Assembly (NCBI GenBank): GCA_028281705.1 | Contig: JANQJH010000140.1 | Coordinates: forward strand, 1-33,096 | Source: Verrucomicrobiales bacterium | Lineage (GTDB): Bacteria > Verrucomicrobiota > Verrucomicrobiia > Verrucomicrobiales > DEV007 | Direction: 5' to 3' | DNA: 33,096 nt | Shown: positions 14,914 to 23,381 of the stretch, one piece after another | How the letters are laid out: every line of letters starts with the position of its first letter | How positions within the stretch are numbered: the stretch's first letter is position 1 | Notes under the pieces: generated by a model | Seen by the model: the letters and a program-made list of their open reading frames with translations, nothing else | Database searches by the model: none | What the model was told of the DNA's origin: nothing | Program-made: the position numbers and the translations under genes

Positions 14914-15893
14914 GTCCGGCCGGCTTCCTCGTAGATGTGGTCGGGGATCTTCTTCAGATCCCAAATGACTCCGGTCCAGGAGAGAAGCTTGAGGAGGTAG
15001 TAGGAGACGTCGATCTCCCACCAGTAGAAGCCCTGTCGCGCGGAGTGGGCGAAACGGTGATGGTTGTTATGCCATCCCTCGCCCAGAGTGACGAGGGAGA
15101 GAATCAGGCTGTTCCGGCTATTGTCGTCGGTCTGAAACCGCCGTTTGCCGACGACGTGTGCCAGTGAGTTGATGAAGAGGGTGCCGTGAAGGAGGAGGAC
15201 GGTACTGATGACGCCGCCCCAGATGAAGAGCTGAGCGCCGTTGGTTCCGAGATGGGGTGCGGTTTGGGCCAGTATGGCGCCGAGCACCCAGAGCCCGATG
15301 CCATAGAGAATGGGTACGGCGTAGTCTCTACGGTTGAGGAAGACGAGTTCCGGGAAGCGGGCGAGGTCCGGGATGGCCTTATAGTTCGTGGGAAAATTGC
15401 TCGTGCTCGTGAGCCAGCCGATGTGTGACCAGAGGAAGCCGTCTTGTTGGGGAGAGTGTTTGTCCCGCTCACGATCCGAGTGCTGGTGGTGATGCCGGTG
15501 GGTCGCGGCCCACCAGAGCGCCCCGCGCTGCATCGAGGTGTTTCCCAGGACGGCGAAGAGGAATTGCACGGGCCGGGAGGTGCGGAAGGCGCGATGGGAA
15601 AAGTAACGATGATAGAATGCGGTGATAGCGAACATGCGGACGAGATAGAGAACGATGGCCGCTCCGAGAGCGAACCAGCTCCAACCGACCCAGATCACCG
15701 CGAGGCAAGCCACGTGAAGCAGGATGTAGGGGGTCGCCCTTCCCCATTCGAACCTATCGGATCCGGTCTGTGCCTTTGATCGCCTATCGGGAAGATGATC
15801 GGCGTCCCACCACTGCCGGAGGAGATCCAGCGCTGCGTGGGATACCGATCTTTTCTTCTTCTCGGGGAGGGATTGGGAAAGGGAGGGAGGCAC
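14910..15893 (-). CDS. Membrane fatty acid desaturase (acyl-CoA / acyl-lipid delta-9 type)
   Basis: 327 residues from GTG 15893; there is no in-frame ATG upstream, and the ribosome binding site is weak, so the start is not certain. Three histidine boxes are complete: HRYFSHR (95-101), HRHHHQHSD (132-140) and GWHNNHHR (near 270), which bind the di-iron centre. Four or more hydrophobic helices surround them. The enzyme introduces a cis double bond, probably delta-9, into acyl chains at the inner membrane. It is the first gene of the seven-gene operon and would make the unsaturated substrate for the Cfa-like enzymes further down. A 195-base gap with a palindromic repeat separates it from the regulator gene upstream on the same strand. 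Confidence 0.9.
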   Translation of the reverse strand: MPPSLSQSLPEKKKRSVSHAALDLLRQWWDADHLPDRRSKAQTGSDRFEWGRATPYILLHVACLAVIWVGWSWFALGAAIVLYLVRMFAITAFYHRYFSHRAFRTSRPVQFLFAVLGNTSMQRGALWWAATHRHHHQHSDRERDKHSPQQDGFLWSHIGWLTSTSNFPTNYKAIPDLARFPELVFLNRRDYAVPILYGIGLWVLGAILAQTAPHLGTNGAQLFIWGGVISTVLLLHGTLFINSLAHVVGKRRFQTDDNSRNSLILSLVTLGEGWHNNHHRFAHSARQGFYWWEIDVSYYLLKLLSWTGVIWDLKKIPDHIYEEAGRT

Positions 15894-15985
15894 CTTCCGA
15901 CATTCGTCTGTGCTGCCCGAGTGGATTCAGAAAATCTCGGTGAACGATTCGATGGGCCCGGTGGCTTGGTCCGGAAACGTCTTCC

Positions 15986-16056
15986 AAATAACCGAGGGAC
16001 TGAAGTCCCTCCCACATTCCATGAAGGTGCCAGGGACCTCAGTCCCTTCGTTATTT
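15986..16056. repeat. Palindromic intergenic repeat (GGGACTGAAGTCCC family)
   Basis: Two arms facing each other: the left reads AACCGAGGGACTGAAGTCCC and the right, inverted, AACGAAGGGACTGAGGTCCC. Both extend into AT-rich flanks (AAATAA / TTATTT). A single arm of the same family lies at 32961-32993. It sits between the regulator gene and the desaturase gene and could act as a hairpin in their shared transcript. Confidence 0.7.
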
Positions 16057-16088
16057 CCGGGATCAGACCCGGAGGGTCGGGGGGCTAA

Positions 16089-17093
16089 CTAACCGGCTTC
16101 GATCTCCGGCGGTAGCCGTCTCAGATCCTCGATGTGCTCTCGCAGAGCACTGAGACTGGAAAGCGTCACCATCTTGGCTTCGTCCAGTGCCTTGCGGTAG
16201 GCGTGAGCGGCTCTGCCGCCGGCGAGGATGAGGAGATCATCACCCACCAATTTTCGGATGCGACGGATCTCGCTGCCGAGTTCCCCATCGTCCGCTGGGT
16301 AGGAAATACTCAAGGCGAGGGCCCGTGCTTCGCTCTGGGCGACCGCTCCGGCGATCTCTGCCGCCGGAAGGCTAGGGCCCAGGTAGACCACCCGCCAGCC
16401 GCATTTCCGCGCCACGGCCGTCACGAGGACGGCACCGAGTTCGTGCAGTTGGCCTTGGGGCGTGGTCACGACCATGCAGGGCGCATTCGCACTGATGGAG
16501 TAACCGCGGGTGTGCTTTTCAATCTGCGTCCGGATCGTGCTGCTCGCGGCGTGCTCCTGTGCCGCTGTCATGCTGCCCGTGTGCCATTCTTCCCCGATCG
16601 AGGTGATCAAGGGTCCCGCGAGTCGCTCGATGAGACCAGAGTAACCCAGGGCCACCACGGCGCGGTCCATGACGTCCTCCAGTCCTTGCTGGTCCATCCT
16701 CCGCGCGGCGGCGAGCGCCTGCTCGAGGTAGGGGGCGAAGTCGGCTGGCGTGCCTTCGTCTGACGCCCGGTCGTCTCGAGTTTCACTGCCGGGGTCATGG
16801 TGCAGCACTTGGAACAGCTCGCTTTCGCGGTTGGTGTTTTGCCGCGCCAGATCCTTGAGTTGCCCGGTGGTGAGGGAGGCGATCTGCCCGATGCTATGGC
16901 CCGACTCCGTGAGTGCCCGCAAAAGCGCGAGCCGGGCGATGTCGTCGTCACTGTAGAGCCGACGATTGGTTTCGCTGCGATCGGGTTCGACGGCGTCGTA
17001 ACGCTTCTCCCACACGCGAATCACGTGGGGGCTCAGGCCGCTACGCTGAGCCACGATCTTCATGCGGTGTCTCGGCTCGGCGGAACTACTCAT
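16089..17093 (-). CDS. MerR-family B12-dependent photoreceptor regulator (CarH/LitR type)
   Basis: 334 residues from ATG 17093. Residues 10-75 form a MerR DNA-binding domain (MKIVAQRSGLSPHVIRVWEKRY, TNRRLYSDDDIARLALL). Residues about 115-195 match the helical cobalamin-cap domain. It has the W-x9-EH signature of light-sensing CarH/LitR proteins: Trp170, then Glu180-His181. The C-terminal B12-binding domain has QLHELG (215-220), with His217 as the predicted lower cobalt ligand; the usual acidic residue two before it is Gln. In the dark such proteins bind DNA with adenosylcobalamin as tetramers and repress; light breaks the Co-C bond and releases DNA. It diverges from the ECF sigma gene across a region full of ATAGACA boxes. 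Confidence 0.85.
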   Translation of the reverse strand: MSSSAEPRHRMKIVAQRSGLSPHVIRVWEKRYDAVEPDRSETNRRLYSDDDIARLALLRALTESGHSIGQIASLTTGQLKDLARQNTNRESELFQVLHHDPGSETRDDRASDEGTPADFAPYLEQALAAARRMDQQGLEDVMDRAVVALGYSGLIERLAGPLITSIGEEWHTGSMTAAQEHAASSTIRTQIEKHTRGYSISANAPCMVVTTPQGQLHELGAVLVTAVARKCGWRVVYLGPSLPAAEIAGAVAQSEARALALSISYPADDGELGSEIRRIRKLVGDDLLILAGGRAAHAYRKALDEAKMVTLSSLSALREHIEDLRRLPPEIEAG

Positions 17094-17101
17094 GGTCGAT
17101 G

Positions 17102-17206
17102 TATCTATAAACAAAAGATAGACATGGGGCAACGAATCAATCGCGTTGCCTCAAAAAATTTGAAACAAAATATAGACAACAGGTTAATTTTTGTCTATAT
17201 TTTGTC
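17102..17206. promoter_or_regulatory. Divergent promoter-operator region of the regulator and sigma factor genes
   Basis: An AT-rich gap in GC-rich surroundings. A perfect 15-bp inverted repeat is present: ACAAAATATAGACAA (17165-17179) and TTGTCTATATTTTGT (17191-17205), 11 bases apart. ATAGACA occurs also at 17118-17124. For the sigma gene, TTGCCT (17146-17151) and TATAGA (17171-17176) make a promoter with a 19-bp spacer, typical of MerR-controlled promoters; the -10 lies in the left arm. For the regulator, TTGCCC and TATAGA on the minus strand (17127-17132 and 17104-17109) have a 17-bp spacer, placing the transcript start almost at the ATG. Binding is inferred. Confidence 0.7.
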
Positions 17207-17210
17207 TGAA

Positions 17211-17828
17211 ATGAACGTGCAACCCAATACTGAGCCAACTGGGAACCGGCAGCGAACCGAACGAGATCTCGCCGAGGAAGAGCGGCTTTTGGCCGCCACG
17301 GCGAATGGCGATCGAGGGGCTTTCGACCGGTTTTGCGAACTCTACCGCGGATTTATTTTCTCCGTGGTCCATCGCGTGATCAACAACGTGCAGGACAGCC
17401 AGGACACCACGCAGGAAGTCATCTGGCAGATCTGGAGAAAGGCGGGCTCGTTTGAGCGGGCCAAAGGAACGCCGCGCAGCTGGGTCCTGACGATGTCGAG
17501 AAATCGCGCCATCGACCGCGTGCGGGCGAACGGGCGGCGCTCGCGGCTCCGCGAATCGGCGGCGAACGAGGCCGAGGTGGTGCAACAGATTCGAACGGCG
17601 GATCCGCGATCTTCAGCCGTGGCCAGTGAGCGACGGAAGATTGTCCGAAGTGCCATTCTGGAGTTGAACGAGAAACAGCAAGAAGTGCTCCATCTGGCCT
17701 ACTTTGCCGAGCTGACCCAGGCGGAGATCGCCAAGCGGCTGGGTGAGCCCCTGGGAACCGTGAAGGCACGGATCCGGCGCAGTGTCAGACGCTTGCAATC
17801 GAGTGTGGGGCAACAGCTCGAGGCTTGA
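17211..17828 (+). CDS. ECF-type RNA polymerase sigma factor
   Basis: 205 residues from ATG 17211. Region 2 runs from LLAATANGDRGAFDRFCELYRGFIF through DTTQEVIWQIWRKAGSFERAKGTPRSWVLTMSRNRAIDRVRANGRRSR. Region 4 is ILELNEKQQEVLHLAYFAELTQAEIAKRLGEPLGTVKARIRRSVRRLQ. There is no sigma 1.1 or region 3, so it is an extracytoplasmic-function type. No anti-sigma gene (ChrR or other) is adjacent; the divergent CarH/LitR-like repressor probably takes that role by controlling transcription, as in the Streptomyces LitR-LitS pair. Likely targets are the neighbouring lipid operon and further photo-oxidative stress genes. The stop lies eight bases from the psd stop on the other strand. Confidence 0.9.
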   Translation: MNVQPNTEPTGNRQRTERDLAEEERLLAATANGDRGAFDRFCELYRGFIFSVVHRVINNVQDSQDTTQEVIWQIWRKAGSFERAKGTPRSWVLTMSRNRAIDRVRANGRRSRLRESAANEAEVVQQIRTADPRSSAVASERRKIVRSAILELNEKQQEVLHLAYFAELTQAEIAKRLGEPLGTVKARIRRSVRRLQSSVGQQLEA

Positions 17829-17836
17829 TTAATTAG

Positions 17837-18730
17837 TTAGGCTCGCCTCCCGGCTTCCTCACCCACTTTGGCGTAGAGTTCCGTCCCCTTGCCGCTCCAC
17901 TCGAGGAGATCTTCACTCAGGCGGACCGCGCCGGGCTCAAAGAGGACGATGGTTGAGGAGCCGCCGAATTCGAAATAGCCCATCTCGCCGCCTTTCTCGA
18001 TGGCCTCGTCCGGTGCGTAGGTGGGGACGATGCCTCCGACGCAGGTGGCGCCGATGGGGCACACGAGCACCCTGCCAAAGTGCTGGGTTTCGAGGCTCGT
18101 GAGGCATCGTTTGTTTTCCCAGAGGTAGGCCAGGCGCCGGCGCAGAGCGACGGGATTGACGGAGTAGAGAGCGCCATTGATCAGTTGCATGGCGCTGGGG
18201 GTGCCGGCGACGGGAAAATGGAAACGATGATAGTCCACGGGGCAGAGCCGTGAAAAAATCATGCTTCCCCGCGCATAGCGCTGGGCGAGAGCGTCGTCCT
18301 GGAGAAAAGAACGCAGGTCGAACGCCGTGCCCTTGACGTAGAATCCATCGATGGCGGAGACGTCTTGAAATCCAAAGTGGCGCCCATCCGCGGGGAAGAC
18401 GATGGCATCGTCCTCCGGAGCGATGGGACGTGCCTCGGGTTTGAGCCGGCGGTAGAAGAATTGATTGAAAGTCTCGAAGGAATCCGGCGGATCGGCGAAC
18501 TCCGCGGGATCGAGATCGTAGTGAGCGATGAACGGGCGGACCTTGGCACGGCTTGCCGCCCGGTTCATGCGCCAGCCATACCAGCGTGAAAAGGCGGCTC
18601 GCTTGACCAGGGCCTCCAGTGAGAGACGCCCGAGCGTGCTTCCGTAGGTCCAGCGGAGGTAGCCTTCACCGTAGACGGCTTCCGTTTCCAGGGACCCGGT
18701 CGAGCGATTGTAATAGTGGATGGGCTCCAA
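17837..18730 (-). CDS. psd: Phosphatidylserine decarboxylase proenzyme
   Basis: 297 residues, normal length. It converts phosphatidylserine to phosphatidylethanolamine at the inner membrane. The self-cleavage motif is GGSST (256-260, the LGST site of relatives): cleavage before the Ser yields the pyruvoyl cofactor of the small subunit. The conserved FPADGR (112-117) carries the catalytic Asp, and CPVDYHRFHFP (163-173) carries the catalytic His. PINGALYSVNP-like INGALYSVNP (184-193) is also typical. The gene faces the ECF sigma factor gene and lies 7 bases downstream of the hydrolase-DUF1080 gene on the same strand. Position beside the lipid operon may be more than chance, since it sets the main Cfa substrate lipid. 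Confidence 0.95.
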   Translation of the reverse strand: MEPIHYYNRSTGSLETEAVYGEGYLRWTYGSTLGRLSLEALVKRAAFSRWYGWRMNRAASRAKVRPFIAHYDLDPAEFADPPDSFETFNQFFYRRLKPEARPIAPEDDAIVFPADGRHFGFQDVSAIDGFYVKGTAFDLRSFLQDDALAQRYARGSMIFSRLCPVDYHRFHFPVAGTPSAMQLINGALYSVNPVALRRRLAYLWENKRCLTSLETQHFGRVLVCPIGATCVGGIVPTYAPDEAIEKGGEMGYFEFGGSSTIVLFEPGAVRLSEDLLEWSGKGTELYAKVGEEAGRRA

Positions 18731-18737
18731 ACCGGGA

Positions 18738-20207
18738 TCAGTCGAGAACGCGGACCTTGATGTTGCGGAAGTAGATGGGGGCGCCGGCGTGTTTTCCCTG
18801 GAGACCGATGTAGCCCTGGGTGGCGAGTTCGGCCTTGGGCTTGCTGAGCCAGTCGGGGATCTCGCTGCCGTCGGGATTCTGTTTGGCGGAGGTCCATTTT
18901 CGCATGTCCATGGCGTTCACCTCTTCGCCATTGAGGACGATGGTGATTTGGTGATCCTGGCAGGTGATGGTGTAATGGTTCCATTCCCCTGGTTTCTTCA
19001 CGCTCGATCTCGCCGGGGCGAGATGACCAAAGAAGGCGGCGTTCTGCCAGGTTCGGGGAGCTTCGGACCATTGCTTGGATTGGTCGTCGGCGATCTGGAT
19101 CTCGACGGAGTTGGGGATCCAGTTCTTGGTGTCGCTGCAGTAGACGATGACGCCGCTGTTGGTGTTTTCCGCGGTCTTGAATTCGAGATCGAGGACGAAG
19201 TTGTCATAGCGTCGCTTGGTCCAGATGGCCTGGTCTTCCGAGGCCGTGAGGACGCCGTCGCCGTTCACTGTCCAGACACCCTGGGGAAAGTTGGCGTCAT
19301 CCAGCGCCGCATTGGCGAAGAGCGGCTGCCAGGGTCTCTCGGCGAACCCGCGTTCCTGGAGGAAGAAGAGAAGATCCTTGGTCCAGGGATGGTCGTTGGC
19401 CAGGCCGATGCCGTGCCTGCCGTTTTGGTAGACGTGGAGATCCATGGGGACGCCCGCTTTTTGGAGGGCGGCGGCGAAGTGCAGACTGTTCTCCACCGGT
19501 ACGGCTCGATCTTTGGCGGTGTGCCAGAGAAAGGTGGGCGGGGTCTCCGGGGTGACCTGGAGTTCGTTGGAGAGATTCCAAAGGTCTTCGGACTTCGGCT
19601 TGTTGCCTAACAAATTCCGTCTCGACCCCTGGTGGGTCCAGGGGCCCATGCTGATCACGGGATAACAGAGGATGCCGAGGTCCGGCCGCGAGGATTGGCG
19701 TTCCACGGGATCGGCGGCGCTGGAGTCGCCGTCGTCGAAATGTGTGAGGAGCGTGCTGGCGAGATGGCCTCCGGCGGAAGATCCCATGATCCCGACGCGT
19801 TCGGCGTCGACCCCCCACTCCTCGGCCCGCGCCCGGACGGTGCGGACGGCGCGGGCGGCGTCATTGACCATGACGGGATGGCGATAGCCCTTGGAGCCCA
19901 GCCGGTATTTGAGGACGAAACCGGCGATTCCGTGGCGGTTGAGCCAGAGGGCATAGTCGTGACCTTCGTGGCGGGCCAGACCTCCGTAACCTCCTCCCGG
20001 GCAGATGACGACGGCGGGTGCGGCGGCGGCGTCTTCGTCCGGCAGGTAGGCCTGGAGTGTGGGTATATCATGAGGCTCGGTTCCCAGCGCGCCGGGCGCG
20101 CCGTCGGGCCAAAGCGGTAGAGGCTCCGGCTCGGCTCTTACCTGAGCGGTGGCGGCGACGGAGGCGAAAGCCCAGAGACAAGGCAGGGCGAGCAAGGATT
20201 TCATCAT
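18738..20207 (-). CDS. Secreted esterase fused to a DUF1080 (3-keto-disaccharide hydrolase / concanavalin-like) domain
   Basis: 489 residues with a signal peptide ([25 protein letters not shown]). Residues about 30-290 are an alpha/beta hydrolase of the acetyl-xylan-esterase type: [14 protein letters not shown] oxyanion loop, nucleophile in [10 protein letters not shown] (Ser near 144), Asp in TAKDRAVP and His in GRHGIGL. Residues about 300-489 form a DUF1080 domain: [92 protein letters not shown]1080 proteins include 3-keto-glucoside hydrolases of Bacteroidota. The fused protein probably removes acyl groups from and binds or cuts plant glycans outside the cytoplasm. Confidence 0.85.
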   Translation of the reverse strand: MMKSLLALPCLWAFASVAATAQVRAEPEPLPLWPDGAPGALGTEPHDIPTLQAYLPDEDAAAAPAVVICPGGGYGGLARHEGHDYALWLNRHGIAGFVLKYRLGSKGYRHPVMVNDAARAVRTVRARAEEWGVDAERVGIMGSSAGGHLASTLLTHFDDGDSSAADPVERQSSRPDLGILCYPVISMGPWTHQGSRRNLLGNKPKSEDLWNLSNELQVTPETPPTFLWHTAKDRAVPVENSLHFAAALQKAGVPMDLHVYQNGRHGIGLANDHPWTKDLLFFLQERGFAERPWQPLFANAALDDANFPQGVWTVNGDGVLTASEDQAIWTKRRYDNFVLDLEFKTAENTNSGVIVYCSDTKNWIPNSVEIQIADDQSKQWSEAPRTWQNAAFFGHLAPARSSVKKPGEWNHYTITCQDHQITIVLNGEEVNAMDMRKWTSAKQNPDGSEIPDWLSKPKAELATQGYIGLQGKHAGAPIYFRNIKVRVLD

Positions 20208-20256
20208 GCCCGTGAGTGAATCACGGATTGGGGCATCTGCCTACGACGATTTCCCC

Positions 20257-21510
20257 TCAGGCGGTGGCCGTTTTGGACGTGCTCTCATCGTTCTCGCTTT
20301 CGCCTTCCTCGGCTTCGAGTTCGTGCTGGAACTTCATTTCCCAGATGTAGCGGCGGAAGAGCACTTTGATGGAGGCGGTGAGGGGCACGGCGAGAAGCGA
20401 GCCGAGGAATCCCCCGATGAGCATGGTCCAGAAGAGGACGGAAAAGATGACCGTGAGCGGATGGAGTCCGACGGAGTCTCCGACGATCTTGGGCGCGGTG
20501 ACGAGGCTGTTGAGCTGTTGGGTGACAAAGAAGATCCCCATGACAATGAGAGGGTAGACCCAGACCTGTTCGATGCCGAAGATATGATTCTCGTCTTGGG
20601 CAAAGTGGACCATGGAAATGATCATCGCGGGGATGAGACAAAGCAGGTTGCCGATGTAGGGAATCAATCCTAGTAAAGCGACAAAAATGCCGATGGGAAT
20701 GGCGTAGGGCATGCCGATGATGAGGAGAGCGAGTCCGACGAGGGCCCCGTCGATCATGCTGACGAGCAGTTGGCCGCGAAAGAAGGCGATGAGATAGCCG
20801 TTGATCTCGGAGAGGACGCCTACCACCTCGTCCTTCAGCTTGGACGCCCGGAGCGGCACGTAATTGGCCCAGTTCTTTTGAATTACCTGGGCCTCCCGGA
20901 GAAAGAAGAAAAGATAGATGGGGATGAGGAAGAACCCGATGACGTAACCGAGAAAGCCGAGGCTTTTTCCCGCGAGACTCCACAGATTCCCCAGGAGAGC
21001 CGGCGCCTGTTGTTTGAGCCAATCCCAGTTGGCGGGGTCGCGGGCGGCCTCCTGGGCCGATTCGAAGACGGGCTTGATCCGCGGATGGGAAAGCAAACCA
21101 CCCTCCGCCTGCAGACTGGCGACGAAGCCGCGCACCCCTTGCTCTACATTGTTGATGATGGCCCCCCGATTGGCGATGAGGTCGATGAAGGCGGGCGTGA
21201 CCGAGAGTGCCATGATCAACATCAGTGCGAGGAACCCGCCGAAGACATCGTAGACAGCGCGCTTGCTCGGGATCCCCTTGGACTCGAGCTTCTTCACCAA
21301 CGGGTTGAGAAGGTAGGCGATGATCCCGGCGGCGGCCAGGGGGACGAGCAGTGGCTGGAGAAACCCGAGGATGCGGGCGGCGAGCCAGATGAGCCCGGCG
21401 ATGATGGCTCCGATGATGGTCCAGGAGAGGAGGGTCAAGGCATCCCAGCACCAGCGCTTCTGGAACGGTGTCGGATAGGTCTCCGGCCGGGGTTTGCGTT
21501 TTCGAGCCAT
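20257..21510 (-). CDS. AI-2E family transporter (PF01594)
   Basis: 417 residues with seven or eight membrane helices: two near the N terminus (LSWTIIGAIIAGLIWLAARIL and LLVPLAAAGIIAYLLNPLVKKLE), a long soluble region with FLGYVIGFFLIPIYLFFFLREA in the middle, and a C-terminal block with GMPYAIPIGIFVALLGLIPYIGNLLCLIPAMII. The GIxAxxLxPxVxxLE and GLIPYIG motifs mark the AI-2E (TqsA/PerM-like) family. Members export autoinducer-2, indole or ions; the substrate here is unknown. The acidic C-terminal tail (EAEEGESENDES) is cytoplasmic. It is likely monocistronic; the icd terminator lies just upstream. Confidence 0.9.
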   Translation of the reverse strand: MARKRKPRPETYPTPFQKRWCWDALTLLSWTIIGAIIAGLIWLAARILGFLQPLLVPLAAAGIIAYLLNPLVKKLESKGIPSKRAVYDVFGGFLALMLIMALSVTPAFIDLIANRGAIINNVEQGVRGFVASLQAEGGLLSHPRIKPVFESAQEAARDPANWDWLKQQAPALLGNLWSLAGKSLGFLGYVIGFFLIPIYLFFFLREAQVIQKNWANYVPLRASKLKDEVVGVLSEINGYLIAFFRGQLLVSMIDGALVGLALLIIGMPYAIPIGIFVALLGLIPYIGNLLCLIPAMIISMVHFAQDENHIFGIEQVWVYPLIVMGIFFVTQQLNSLVTAPKIVGDSVGLHPLTVIFSVLFWTMLIGGFLGSLLAVPLTASIKVLFRRYIWEMKFQHELEAEEGESENDESTSKTATA

Positions 21511-21524
21511 GGCCCTGAACGTAG

Positions 21525-21556
21525 AAAAGGCCGCTGGTTTTTACCAGCGGCCTTTT
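21525..21556. terminator. Strong rho-independent terminator
   Basis: AAAAGGCCGCTGG (21525-21537) and CCAGCGGCCTTTT (21544-21556) form a perfect 13-bp stem with a TTTTTA loop. On the minus strand the stem is followed by TCTACG; the A and T ends supply the tract in both directions. It ends icd transcription and lies upstream of the transporter start. Confidence 0.9.
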
Positions 21557-21582
21557 GTGAGACTTATTTGACCGTCTAGGGG

Positions 21583-22833
<1,251 letters not shown>

Positions 22834-23381
22834 TTGGTGAATATGTGAATGTCCTTCGCGTTGCTCGGAAGGGGGCGAATAAAGCAGAAAGCCCATGCAC
22901 CGTCGAATGATTTGTTGGGCCCGTCCCCGCGATTCCCGAGAAGGCGCCGAGAAGCCGCTCTGGCGCTCGAATGCGGCCGAATTTGGGCCCTAGGGAGTGA
23001 GCGGGGTGGGTCTGTTAATAAGTAGGGGCAAATACGTAACCGTGGAGCCGTTCACCATGCCTGGAGGCCGCCCTGAAAGCGCTGAATTGAAGGCAATTCC
23101 AAGGCCAGCCAAGTTTACGAAAACGTAAGGTACTGGATCTGCAGTATAAGTGTTTGATAATGAAGTAGTTAAGAGGTGATTTTTTCGTAACCTGCCGATT
23201 GAGAAGGCAGGAAGCATCGCCGGTGTTTGGGGGCGCCCGTCGGCGGGCTTCGGAAGGGACTCAGGGATGGGCTTGTGAATAACTTGGGAAGAACTGCGAA
23301 AAACTAGGCGTACCCCGGGTCGTTTGTTCACAAACGGCAGGTGTCCCTTGCGAAGTCGGTCAATGGGGGAATTCTGAGCGC
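22834..23381. other. 548-base intergenic region between icd and the uridylyltransferase gene
   Basis: It should hold the promoters of both divergent genes. A TTATTCACA sequence (DnaA-box consensus) lies on the minus strand at 23274-23282. CGTTTGTTCACAAACG (23321-23336) is a 6-bp inverted repeat about 45 bases before the uridylyltransferase start and contains a near match to the same box. AT-rich patches occur at 23015-23040 and 23140-23190. No credible coding sequence was seen on either strand. Confidence 0.5.

Noticed and set aside
23274-23336. Possible replication origin based on DnaA-box-like sequences
   Set aside because: Only one exact box and one near match were seen, with no dnaA, dnaN or similar gene nearby; priA at the far right does not mark an origin.
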